Shown here piece after piece: positions 35,523 to 43,015 of a DNA stretch of 64,000 nt. This DNA comes from Candidatus Rhodobacter oscarellae (GTDB lineage Bacteria; Pseudomonadota; Alphaproteobacteria; Rhodobacterales; Rhodobacteraceae). The stretch covers positions 2,785,773-2,849,772 of the forward strand of contig NZ_LFTY01000002.1 in NCBI RefSeq assembly GCF_001078595.1, written 5' to 3'. Each line of letters begins with the position of its first letter. Position 1 is the stretch's first letter. A program made the position numbers and the translations under genes. A model generated the notes under the pieces. It was not told where the DNA came from. It saw nothing but the letters and a program-made list of their open reading frames with translations, and made no database searches.

Positions 35523-36383
35523 ATGGTCATGGGCACCGACATTCGCACCTTTTATCAGGGCACCTGGCACGAGGGCGACGTCCCCATCATGAGCGCCGCC
35601 GATCATGGCGCCTGGCAGGGCACCAACGTCTTTGACGGCGCCCGCCTGTTCGAGGGCGTGGCCCCGGACCTAGAGGCGCATTGCGCGCGGGTGAACCGCT
35701 CGGCCGAGGCGCTGATGATCGAGCCCACGGTCTCGACCGAGGACATGGTCGAGATCGCCTGGGAGGGCCTAAAGCGCTACCCAAAGGACGCCGCGGTCTA
35801 TATCCGGCCGATGTACTGGGCGATTGACGCCGGCCCGATGGGCGTCGTGCCCGCGCTGGGCAAGACCGGCTTTGCGATCTGCCTGGAGGCCAAGCCGCTG
35901 GCCCCGCCGGATGCGGCCACCACGCTGACCACCACGCGCTTCCGCCGCCCGGTGCTGGAGAACGCGGTGACCAACGCCAAGGCGGGCTGCCTCTATCCCA
36001 ACAACGCGCGCATGCTGGCCGAGGCGAATGCCAAGGGCTACGGCAACGCGCTGGTGGCGGACGCCAATGGCAACGTGGCCGAGAGCTCCACGGCGAACGT
36101 GTTCATGGTCAGGGACGGCGAGGTCTTCACCCCCATCCCCAACGGCACCTTCCTGGCCGGGATCACCCGCGCGCGGCACATCTCGAACCTCGGCCTGGAC
36201 GGCACCAAGGTGCACGAGACCGTGCTGAGCTTTGACGACTTCCGCGAGGCCGACGAGGTGTTCCTGTCCGGCAACATGATGAAGGTCACGCCGGTGACCG
36301 AGTTCGACGGCACGCATTACCAGGTGGGGCCGGTGACGCGGCGCGTGCGCGAGATGTACTGGGACTGGGCGCATTCGGCATGA
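35523..36383 (+). CDS. Branched-chain aminotransferase-like class IV aminotransferase
   Basis: The 286-residue protein is a fold-type IV PLP enzyme: QGTNVFDGARLFEGVAPDLEAHCARVNRSAEAL near the start (partly quoted), YIRPMYWAIDAG, the lysine motif NAVTNAKAGCLYPNNARMLAEA near 148-169, and the NVAESSTANVFMVRDGEVFTPIP cofactor loop. It resembles IlvE but is shorter and probably acts on a branched or related amino acid. Strong AGGAGG precedes ATG 35523. Its stop overlaps the OCD-like gene (ATGA), forming a two-gene operon. Confidence 0.85.
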   Translation: MVMGTDIRTFYQGTWHEGDVPIMSAADHGAWQGTNVFDGARLFEGVAPDLEAHCARVNRSAEALMIEPTVSTEDMVEIAWEGLKRYPKDAAVYIRPMYWAIDAGPMGVVPALGKTGFAICLEAKPLAPPDAATTLTTTRFRRPVLENAVTNAKAGCLYPNNARMLAEANAKGYGNALVADANGNVAESSTANVFMVRDGEVFTPIPNGTFLAGITRARHISNLGLDGTKVHETVLSFDDFREADEVFLSGNMMKVTPVTEFDGTHYQVGPVTRRVREMYWDWAHSA

Positions 36384-37345
36384 GCGACGAGGGCTTTCTC
36401 TACCTCCCGGACGGCGCGCTGGAGGCGCTGGGGATCGCGCCGGGCGAGGTGGCGGACGCCATCGAGAAGGCGCTGATCCAGAAGTCGGAGGGCGCGCTGC
36501 ATACCACGCCGAAATCGGCGCTGCTGCCCGGTGACGCCCGCTATATGATGTCCACCCTGGCGGTGGGCAATGCCGAGGACCTGACCGTGCTCAAGCAGGT
36601 GAGCGTCTGCCCCGAGAACCCGGGCCGGGGCCTGCCCGCGATCAACGGCGCGATCATGGCGCTAGACGCGCAGACGGGGCTGCTGAGGGCGATTCTGGGC
36701 GCGAACTGGATCACGGGCGCGCGCACGGCGGCGCTGTCGGCGGTGGCGGCGCGGCGGCTGGCGAACCCGGCCTCCAAAAGCGTGGCCTTCGTGGGGGCGG
36801 GGGTGCAGGCCTCGACCCATCTCGCGGCGTTCATGGAGCTCTTCCCGCTGGAGGAGGTGCGCGTCTATGGGCGCGGCGCGGCGAACGCGGACCGGCTCTG
36901 CGCCGAGGCAAAGGCAAAAGGCCTCGCGGCCCGCAGGGCCGCCACCCCGCAAGAGGCACTGGAGGGCGTGGACCTGGTGGTTACCTCGGTGACGCTGGAT
37001 TACGCCATCGCGCCCTTCCTGGACGCGGGCTGGCTCAAGCCCGGCGCCTTCGCCGCGATCACCGATCTGGGCATCCCCTGGCATCAAGAGAGCCTCAAAG
37101 CGTTCGGGCAGGCGGTCATTGATGAGCGCGAGCAGGAGGCGGCCTCCGAGCGCAAAATGATCCCGCCCGAGATCGTGGGGGCCGACCTGACAGAGCTGGT
37201 CAGCGGCGCCAAGCCTCTGCGATATGACCCCGCCCGCCCGTCCTGTTTCGCGTTCCGCGGCATCGCGCTGGGGGACTACGCCGCCACGGCCTTGGTGCTA
37301 GAGCGCGCCCAGGCCGCAGGCGCGGGCCAGCGCGTCACCGCCTGA
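36380..37345 (+). CDS. Ornithine cyclodeaminase/mu-crystallin family protein
   Basis: The 321-residue protein has the family Rossmann motif VAFVGAGVQASTHLAAFMELF near residues 135-155, the substrate-site region MMSTLAVGNAEDLTVLKQVSV near 55-75, ANWITGARTAALSAVAARRLA, and DLGIPWHQES. Relatives are ornithine cyclodeaminase, ketimine reductase and alanine or pyrroline-2-carboxylate dehydrogenases. Coupling to a class IV aminotransferase suggests a keto-acid or imine-amino-acid interconversion; the substrate is not known. Confidence 0.83.
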   Translation: MSDEGFLYLPDGALEALGIAPGEVADAIEKALIQKSEGALHTTPKSALLPGDARYMMSTLAVGNAEDLTVLKQVSVCPENPGRGLPAINGAIMALDAQTGLLRAILGANWITGARTAALSAVAARRLANPASKSVAFVGAGVQASTHLAAFMELFPLEEVRVYGRGAANADRLCAEAKAKGLAARRAATPQEALEGVDLVVTSVTLDYAIAPFLDAGWLKPGAFAAITDLGIPWHQESLKAFGQAVIDEREQEAASERKMIPPEIVGADLTELVSGAKPLRYDPARPSCFAFRGIALGDYAATALVLERAQAAGAGQRVTA

Positions 37346-37422
37346 GGCGCGCCGCCGCAGCCCGGCCCCATTGCTTCGCCCGCCGGAACCGGCGATGATC
37401 CGGTTCAACCAAGGGAGACCCC

Positions 37423-37878
37423 ATGCGCAAGTTCCTGGTCGTGCTGGATGACAGCAAAGAATGCCTCAACGCCATGCAATACGCCGCCCTGCGCGCCGCG
37501 CGCACCGGCGGCGGCGTGCAGGTTCTATCCATCATCCCGCCGGAGGAGTTCCAGCACTGGATCGGGGTCGGCGCGATCATGCGCGAGGAGGCCCGCGAGC
37601 GCATCCACACCCATTTCGAGGTCTTCGCCAAGTGGATGCGCGACCGGCAGAACGTCGACCCAGAGCTGGTGATCCGCGAGGGCGAGCCGGTGCCAGAGAT
37701 CCTCGCCCAGGTGCGCGAGGACAGCGAGATCGGCGTGCTGGTGCTGGGCGCGGGCAATGACGGGTCCGGGCCGGGGCCGCTGGTAAACCAGCTCAGCCGC
37801 TCCTCGGGGAGCCTGCCGGTGCCGATCACCATCGTGCCGGGCGAGCTGTCGCGCGATCAGCTCGAGGCGATCTGCTAG
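37423..37878 (+). CDS. Universal stress protein (UspA family)
   Basis: The 151-residue single-domain protein has a Usp fold: KFLVVLDDSKECLNAMQYAALRAARTGGGVQVLSII at the start (quoted in part: KFLVVLDDSKECLNAMQYAA) and a C-terminal ATP-loop-like LVLGAGNDGSGPGPLVNQLSR followed by VPITIVPG. Such proteins bind nucleotides and help survival under stress. It is a single gene upstream of nfuA. The ATG follows AAGGGAGA. Confidence 0.87.
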   Translation: MRKFLVVLDDSKECLNAMQYAALRAARTGGGVQVLSIIPPEEFQHWIGVGAIMREEARERIHTHFEVFAKWMRDRQNVDPELVIREGEPVPEILAQVREDSEIGVLVLGAGNDGSGPGPLVNQLSRSSGSLPVPITIVPGELSRDQLEAIC

Positions 37879-37959
37879 CTGGGGCCTCGCAGGGGCCGCG
37901 CGCCCGCCCGATTGGGCGTCTTTGCGCGTGGCATCTGCTGGCGGTCCCCGTGGCGTACT

Positions 37960-37976
37960 TTTAGAATCATTCTAAA
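37960..37976. promoter_or_regulatory. Irr-box / iron control element
   Basis: The 17 bases TTTAGAATCATTCTAAA form a perfect palindrome matching the iron control element recognised by Irr in Rhizobiales and Rhodobacterales (TTTAGAA-N3-TTCTAAA). It lies 58 bp upstream of the nfuA start, next to a likely TTGACT -35 at about 37980. Irr senses haem and iron status, so nfuA expression is probably tied to iron. Confidence 0.85.
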
Positions 37977-38034
37977 CTCTTGACTTGGGCGCCCCCAGGC
38001 CGCATATCCATACACCAAGAGAGGGAGCACCCAG

Positions 38035-38595
38035 ATGTTCATTCAGACCGAATCCACGCCGAACCCCGCCACGCTGAAATTCCTGCCCGGCCAGACCGTG
38101 CTAGAGGCCGGCACCGCCGACTTCCCGACGGCGGATACCTCCGGGGATTCGCCCCTGGCGCAGCGCATCTTCGCGGTCGAGGGTGTCACCGGCGTGTTCT
38201 TCGGCAATGACTTCGTGACGGTGACCAAAGAGGACGCCGTCGCCTGGGAGCATATCAAGCCCGCCATCCTCGGCGCGATCATGGAGCACTACCAGTCCGG
38301 CCAACCGGTGATCCAGGGCGAGGCCGCGGCGGGCTCTGGCCATGCCGAGCATACCGGCCCGGATGGCGAGATCGTCGGCCAGATCAAAGAGCTTCTGGAC
38401 ACCCGCGTGCGCCCCGCCGTGGCGCAGGACGGCGGCGACATCACCTTCCACGGCTTCGAGCGCGGCGTGGTCTACCTGCATATGCAGGGCGCCTGCGCGG
38501 GCTGCCCCTCCTCGACGCTGACGCTGAAGATGGGCATCGAGAACCTGCTGCGCCACTACATCCCCGAGGTGCTCGAGGTGCGCCCTGTTGCCTGA
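38035..38595 (+). CDS. nfuA: NifU-family iron-sulfur cluster carrier (NfuA-like)
   Basis: The 186-residue protein has the eukaryote/alphaproteobacterial NFU layout: an N-terminal Nfu_N domain (MFIQTESTPNPATLKFLPG, VEGVTGVFFGNDFVTVTK) and a C-terminal NifU-like domain (IKELLDTRVRPAVAQDGGDI, then the cluster-binding CAGCPSSTLTLK with C-x2-C). It delivers Fe-S clusters to target apoproteins. The upstream Irr box fits this role. Its end overlaps the following GFA gene by 8 bp. Confidence 0.93.
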   Translation: MFIQTESTPNPATLKFLPGQTVLEAGTADFPTADTSGDSPLAQRIFAVEGVTGVFFGNDFVTVTKEDAVAWEHIKPAILGAIMEHYQSGQPVIQGEAAAGSGHAEHTGPDGEIVGQIKELLDTRVRPAVAQDGGDITFHGFERGVVYLHMQGACAGCPSSTLTLKMGIENLLRHYIPEVLEVRPVA

Positions 38596-39004
38596 CAGGG
38601 TGACGGCGCGATGCTACTGCGGCGCGGTTCGGATCGAGGCGAAAGCGCCTCTGGTGGTGAGCTATTGCCATTGCGGCGACTGTAAGCGCTGGACCGGCGC
38701 GGCGGTGCCCGTGCTCGCAGGCTTCGCGGAGGCGGATTTCCCGCTGCCGCCGGGATTGCGAGAGCGGCATTTCGGCGAGGCCGTGACCCGCTGGACCTGC
38801 GCTGCCTGTGATGGGCCCATCGCGGGCCGGTTCGCCTATGTCCCGGACCAGATCTACGTGCCCCTCGGGATCATCGACCAGATGGACGCATTGGCCCCGA
38901 CGATGCACTGCCACGCCGAGCAGCAGGTGCCCTGGCTGCACCCCGAGGACGGGCTGCCGCGCGTGCAGGGCTCCGGGCGCGACGCGCTGAACGCCGCCAA
39001 ATGA
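38588..39004 (+). CDS. GFA (CENP-V) domain protein
   Basis: The 138-residue protein has zinc-binding cysteines in the GFA pattern: ARCYCGAVRIEAKAP near residues 7-21, YCHCGDCKRWTGAAVPVLAGF near 27-47, and WTCAACDGPIAGRFAY near 73-88. The family includes glutathione-dependent formaldehyde-activating enzyme and S-hydroxymethyl glutathione synthase-like proteins; the true activity of this one is unknown. The start is a TTG overlapping the nfuA end. Its last codons overlap tsaB. Confidence 0.85.
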   Translation: MPDRVTARCYCGAVRIEAKAPLVVSYCHCGDCKRWTGAAVPVLAGFAEADFPLPPGLRERHFGEAVTRWTCAACDGPIAGRFAYVPDQIYVPLGIIDQMDALAPTMHCHAEQQVPWLHPEDGLPRVQGSGRDALNAAK

Positions 39005-39645
39005 TCACGCTGGGCTTCGACACCTCCGGCCCCTGGTGCGGGGCGGCGCTGATCGTGGACGGGGACTGCCCCGCCGCGCGGTACGAGGACATGACCAAGG
39101 GCCAGGCCGAGCGGCTGATGCCCATGCTGCAAGAGGTGCTGGCCGAGGCGGGCGCCGCCTGGGGCGACCTGGATCGCATCGGCGTGGGCATCGGCCCCGG
39201 CAACTTCACCGGGGTGCGCATCTCGGTCTCCGCGGCGCGCGGGCTGGCGCTGGGCCTGGGCGTGCCCGCGATGGGCGTGACGCTGCTGGAGGCGCTGGCC
39301 TATGGGACCGAGGGTCCCGTCCTGGCCTGCTTGGACGCGCGGCGCGGGCAGGGCTACTTCCAGAGGTTCGGCTATGGAACCGCAGAGCCGTTCCTGGGCA
39401 GCCTGGACGATCTAGAGCCAGAGCCCGGCCTGAAATGCATTGGCAGCTTGGGCGCAGAGGCCGCGGCGCATCTGGGCGCCGCGCACGCGCCCGCGCTCTA
39501 TGCGCCGGGATCCGCGATTGCCAGGATCGCCGCCCGCAGGTCCGCCGCCGCGCCAGAGCGTCCGGCGCCCCTCTATCTTCGCGCCGCCGATGCCGCCCCG
39601 CCGCGCGAGGCGCCGCCGGTTATCTTACCCGAGACCTTGCCGTGA
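39001..39645 (+). CDS. tsaB: tRNA t6A biosynthesis protein TsaB
   Basis: TsaB is an inactive-ATPase partner of TsaD needed for N6-threonylcarbamoyladenosine on ANN-decoding tRNAs. The 214-residue protein has LGFDTSGPWCGAALI at the start, the conserved DRIGVGIGPGNFTGVRISVSAARGLALGL region near residues 58-86 (quoted in part: GPGNFTGVRISVSAARGLA) and LACLDARRGQGYFQRF. The ATG overlaps the GFA stop, and the rimI GTG overlaps its own stop, giving a tight operon. Confidence 0.92.
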   Translation: MITLGFDTSGPWCGAALIVDGDCPAARYEDMTKGQAERLMPMLQEVLAEAGAAWGDLDRIGVGIGPGNFTGVRISVSAARGLALGLGVPAMGVTLLEALAYGTEGPVLACLDARRGQGYFQRFGYGTAEPFLGSLDDLEPEPGLKCIGSLGAEAAAHLGAAHAPALYAPGSAIARIAARRSAAAPERPAPLYLRAADAAPPREAPPVILPETLP

Positions 39646-40052
39646 CGCCGGAGGAATTGGCGGCGCTGCACGCGCGCTGTTTCACCGTGCCGCGGCCCTT
39701 CACGGCGCTGGAATTCGCCGACCTGCTGGCCGGGCCGACGGTGTTCCTGTGCACGATCCAGGACGGCTTCGCGCTGGGCCGGGCGGTCGCGGGCGAGGCA
39801 GAGCTTGTGACCATCGCCGTGGACCCGGACGCCCGCCGCGCGGGCAGGGGCAGGGCGCTGCTAGAGACCTTCGCCGCCGAGGCCCGGCGGCGCGAGGCGC
39901 AGGCGGTCTTCCTAGAGGTGGACGAGGCGAACGCCGCCGCCATCGCGCTCTATCAGCAGGACGGCTTCGCCAGGATCGGCACGCGCCCGCGCTACTACAA
40001 GCATCCCAACGGAGAGCTTAGCAACGCGGTCGTCATGCGCCGCGCGCTTTAG
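39642..40052 (+). CDS. rimI: Ribosomal-protein-alanine N-acetyltransferase-like GNAT
   Basis: The 136-residue GNAT protein has the acetyl-CoA site VTIAVDPDARRAGRGRALLETF near residues 56-77 and VFLEVDEANAAAIALYQQDGFARIGTRPRYYKHPNG near 88-123 (quoted in parts), typical of RimI. RimI acetylates ribosomal protein S18 at its N-terminus, though many RimI-like proteins act on other targets. The GTG start overlaps the tsaB stop (GTGA), the usual tsaB-rimI arrangement. It converges with the membrane-protein gene, with a 4-bp overlap. Confidence 0.9.
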   Translation: MTPEELAALHARCFTVPRPFTALEFADLLAGPTVFLCTIQDGFALGRAVAGEAELVTIAVDPDARRAGRGRALLETFAAEARRREAQAVFLEVDEANAAAIALYQQDGFARIGTRPRYYKHPNGELSNAVVMRRAL

Positions 40053-41548
40053 GCCGCGCCGATCAAGCACGCGAAGCCCTCAAACACCCAGATCGTGCCG
40101 TTCAGAATGCCGGGCCACCAGCGGACGGCCTCGACGATCAGAAACACCGGCACAAAGAAGGCCAATGTGAAGGCCAGCGCCAAAGTGACCCGCCCGCCCC
40201 GCGCCGCGATGGCGTCCTCCGGGGCGTCGCGCAGCCATGCGGTGATGCGCAGCCGCCAGGGCTTTGGGTAGATGGTGAAAAACGCCGTGGCCGCGACCAC
40301 CCCGTGCAGCACGGTCGGGATCAGGGTCGAGAACAGCATGAACAAGAGCCACCAGTACTGACCCCGCGTGGCCGGGCCTTTGATCTCGGCAAAGAGAACT
40401 TCGAGACTCAACAATGGCACCCCGCCCGGCTGCGCCATATGGATGAACAGGATAATCACCGCGCCAAGCCCAAAAAAGATCACCACCGCGCCGGCCAGGT
40501 CGATCACCCAGGACCAGGGCAGCATCCCCTGCACGCCCTTGCGCAAGGACCAGCGAGTCAGACCAATGGACGCAAAATCCGCCAGCCCGTTCACCAGCGG
40601 CAGGAAAGACAGGAACAAAAGCTGCCCGCGTTCTTCATTGTCTAGCTCGGGCATGAAAGGCGTGGCGAACCACACGAAAACCAACGCCATCGCCGCCCAT
40701 AGGCCAAGTACCAATCTAGGACGACCAGTTTTCTGTCCGAACCATAGATTGAGCCAGCTTCCTGTGCCTACGCCTGCGCCTGCGACTACGAACACGAGTA
40801 CGACTGCGAATCCGAATGCGAATGCGAATGCGACTGCGAATGCGAATGCGCCTACGCCTGCGAATGCGCCTGCGACTGCGGCTGCGACTGCGCCGACGAA
40901 TACGAATGCGACTGCGCCTGCGAATACGCCTACAAATGCGAATGCGAATGCTCCTGCGCCTGCGACTGCGAATGCGACTGCGGAACTATCGAGCCAGATC
41001 GACAGGCCCAACATTGCCATTATCGACCCCCACCCGACGAAGACTAGTAGTCGTCGGGTGAGATCGGTGAACCGGGTGGAAATTAGCACCATGGCCAAGC
41101 CAAAACCTAAAAGGCTTATCGTCCCATAGCGCAGCCAGGTGCGTGGCTCCGGTGCCAGAACCTCTACACCGCCAACCATCCCCGAATTCGTCACCATCCA
41201 GCGCAGGCAAAGCGACAGGACCGGATAGGCCAAGGCGAAGATCAGCGTAAAGGACAGCAGGTTCAGACTCCACGCTCGTGCGGGGTGGGTCTTGGGCAAG
41301 ATGCGCTCGTCGCGCGCACACAGCACCGAATCCAGGATGTTCAGCCTGCGTTTTAACAGCCGCCGATAGGCCACGCCCCAGGTGTCGTCCTGCAGCCAGA
41401 CCATCATCCGCCTGCGGCTATTCGGGCTGTCTTTCAGATTGCCGATGAACCAGAAGCATGAGGTGAAGGTGACGGCAAAAAGCGCGCCCCAAAATCCTAG
41501 CTCCGAAATGACTTTTAGCAATCCGTCCAAAATGCGCCGCTCGCTCAA
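40049..41548 (-). CDS. Polytopic membrane protein with an alternating Ala-X repeat region
   Basis: The protein of about 499 residues has multiple predicted membrane segments before (FWGALFAVTFTSCFWFIG, NLLSFTLIFALAYPVLSLCL), across and after the repeat (ILFIHMAQ, WWLLFMLFSTLIPTVLHGVVAATAFF). Residues about 187-261 are almost only Ala, Phe, Val and Gly, with Ala at nearly every second position. I recognise no family. The start is uncertain: TTG 41548 or TTG 41530 begins just before the first membrane segment, while an ATG at 41668 would include intergenic repeats. No function is inferred. Confidence 0.68.
   Translation of the reverse strand: MSERRILDGLLKVISELGFWGALFAVTFTSCFWFIGNLKDSPNSRRRMMVWLQDDTWGVAYRRLLKRRLNILDSVLCARDERILPKTHPARAWSLNLLSFTLIFALAYPVLSLCLRWMVTNSGMVGGVEVLAPEPRTWLRYGTISLLGFGLAMVLISTRFTDLTRRLLVFVGWGSIMAMLGLSIWLDSSAVAFAVAGAGAFAFAFVGVFAGAVAFVFVGAVAAAVAGAFAGVGAFAFAVAFAFAFGFAVVLVFVVAGAGVGTGSWLNLWFGQKTGRPRLVLGLWAAMALVFVWFATPFMPELDNEERGQLLFLSFLPLVNGLADFASIGLTRWSLRKGVQGMLPWSWVIDLAGAVVIFFGLGAVIILFIHMAQPGGVPLLSLEVLFAEIKGPATRGQYWWLLFMLFSTLIPTVLHGVVAATAFFTIYPKPWRLRITAWLRDAPEDAIAARGGRVTLALAFTLAFFVPVFLIVEAVRWWPGILNGTIWVFEGFACLIGAA
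40764..40986. repeat. Degenerate hexanucleotide minisatellite (about 37 units)
   Basis: Units are GCGAAT, GCGACT and GCGCCT on the plus strand, with rare variants (ACGCCT, GCGGCT). Read on the minus strand each gives GCA plus TTC, GTC or GGC, so the products are Ala-Phe, Ala-Val and Ala-Gly pairs. Six-base units keep the reading frame whatever the copy number. Confidence 0.9.
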
Positions 41549-41601
41549 CCTATGGGCAGGGTAACGGCATCTCTTTCGCGAGGGAAGGCAGGGCAGCCAT
41601 C

Positions 41602-41626
41602 GTAGGATGGGGTTCCACCCCATCCT
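41602..41626. repeat. GTAGG-palindrome repeat (copy 2)
   Basis: Arms GGATGGGGT (41605-41613) and ACCCCATCC (41617-41625) around TCC, preceded by GTA. It shares the opening GTAGG with the copy before trpS. Confidence 0.7.
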
Positions 41627-41723
41627 GCCGCCCAGGTGGTGCGCGCGGTGCCACGCCCCTGCCCCCAACGAATTCCTAACCCGCCGCGCGGTCTATTAAC
41701 CCGGGCGGTTTGGCGGAACGGGT

Positions 41724-41761
41724 CCGACGAAAGTCCGACGTTTTGCCGACAAAAGTCCGAC
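41724..41761. repeat. Helically phased CCGAC (GTCGG) array, four units
   Basis: CCGAC occurs at 41724, 41735, 41746 and 41757, spaced exactly 11 bp, with A/T-rich tetramers between. On the minus strand, the sense strand for asd, they read GTCGG. A matching three-unit array is at 63703-63729. One-turn spacing puts all copies on the same face of the helix. Confidence 0.8.
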
Positions 41762-41836
41762 CGCCGAAAACCCCACAAAAGAAGGGGTTAACGCCCTGAT
41801 TCGCAGGGCTGGCGGCGGTTCGGGGCGCGCGCAGCG

Positions 41837-41851
41837 TTAACCGGCGTTTAA
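41837..41851. promoter_or_regulatory. CtrA-like site TTAA-N7-TTAA
   Basis: TTAA (41837-41840), seven bases, TTAA (41848-41851). This matches the alphaproteobacterial CtrA consensus. Other TTAAC words occur nearby. It is about 290 bp upstream of the membrane-protein start, so control of that gene is possible but unproven. Confidence 0.4.
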
Positions 41852-41875
41852 CCCGACCGCTTCGCGGACCGGTGG

Positions 41876-42898
41876 TCAGCCCTTCTTCAGAACCTCGCGG
41901 CCCAGCAGCTCGGCGATCTGCACCGCGTTCAAAGCCGCGCCCTTGCGCAGGTTGTCGCTAACGCACCACAGGTTCAGCCCGTTCTCGATCGTGCTGTCCT
42001 GACGGATCCGGCTGATGAAGGTGGCATAGTCCCCGGCGCTCTCCACCGGGGTCACATAGCCGCCATCCTCGCGCTTATCGACCACCAGGATGCCCGGCGC
42101 GGTGCGCAGGATCTCGCGGGCCTCGTCCTCGTCCAGGAAGTCCTCGAACTCGATGTTTATCGCCTCGGAATGGCCCACAAAGACCGGCACGCGCACGCAG
42201 GTCGCGGTGACCTTAATCCTTGTATCCACTATCTTTTTCGTCTCCGCGACCATCTTCCACTCTTCCTTGGTCTCGCCTGAGTCCATGAAGCTGTCGATAT
42301 GCGGGATCACGTTGAAGGCGATCTGCTTGGTGAACTTGGCGGGGGGGACTTCGCTGGTCGGGTTGTAGATCGCCTTGGTCTGGTCCCAGAGCTCGTCCAT
42401 GCCGTCCTTGCCCGCGCCGGACACGGACTGGTAGGTCGAGACAACGACGCGCTTGATCGTGGCCCGGTCATGCAGCGGCTTGAGCGCCACCACCATCTGC
42501 GCGGTCGAGCAGTTGGGGTTCGCAATGATGTTCTTGTTGGCGTAGTCATGCACCGCTGACGGGTTCACCTCGGGCACGATCAGCGGCACCTGCGGGTCGT
42601 AGCGGTAGAGCGACGAGTTATCGATCACCACACATCCCGCCGCCGCGGCCTTAGGCGCGTATTTCTTCGTCGCCTCCGAACCAATGGCAAACAGCGCCAT
42701 GTCCCAGCCCGTGAAGTCGAACGTATCAAGGTCCTGAGTGATCAGGGTGTCATCGCCAAAGGAGCACTCGGTGCCAAGCGACCGGCGCGAGGCGAGTGCT
42801 GCAATCTCATCGACGGGGAACTCGCGCTCGGCGAGGATATTCAGCATTTCGCGGCCCACGTTGCCCGTGGCGCCCGCGACGACGATTTTGTAACCCAT
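41876..42898 (-). CDS. asd: Aspartate-semialdehyde dehydrogenase
   Basis: Asd reduces aspartyl phosphate to aspartate semialdehyde for lysine, threonine and methionine. The 340-residue protein has the NADP motif VVAGATGNVGREMLN near residues 6-20, the catalytic Cys130 in ANPNCSTAQMV, and STYQSVSGAGKDGMDEL near 153-169. Length and order match bacterial enzymes. It is divergent from the CoA-transferase gene at 43016, with 117 bp between starts. Confidence 0.96.
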   Translation of the reverse strand: MGYKIVVAGATGNVGREMLNILAEREFPVDEIAALASRRSLGTECSFGDDTLITQDLDTFDFTGWDMALFAIGSEATKKYAPKAAAAGCVVIDNSSLYRYDPQVPLIVPEVNPSAVHDYANKNIIANPNCSTAQMVVALKPLHDRATIKRVVVSTYQSVSGAGKDGMDELWDQTKAIYNPTSEVPPAKFTKQIAFNVIPHIDSFMDSGETKEEWKMVAETKKIVDTRIKVTATCVRVPVFVGHSEAINIEFEDFLDEDEAREILRTAPGILVVDKREDGGYVTPVESAGDYATFISRIRQDSTIENGLNLWCVSDNLRKGAALNAVQIAELLGREVLKKG

Positions 42899-43015
42899 TT
42901 TCGGCGTGCTCCTTGGATCGGCGTCGCCTGATAGCCCAAGGGGTACACGGGGAAAAGCGCTTTCTTGTGATGGCCGCCATCAGGGCATAACAATGCAGGC
43001 AAGGGAGGGCCGCCG

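Larger units (their letters stand above)
41549..41875. other. Intergenic region rich in repeats and TTAAC motifs
   Basis: This region lies between the 3' end of asd and the start of the membrane-protein gene, both on the minus strand. It holds a GTAGG palindrome, the phased CCGAC array, a CtrA-like site and a weak minus-strand hairpin (arms AACCCC/GGGGTT at 41769-41789, then TTTT) that may end asd transcripts. I see no gene in it. Confidence 0.7.

Noticed and set aside
40816-41061. Plus-strand Arg/Met/Leu repeat ORF in the hexanucleotide array
   Set aside because: It is the complementary reading of the minisatellite; only the minus-strand frame continues into membrane-protein sequence on both sides.
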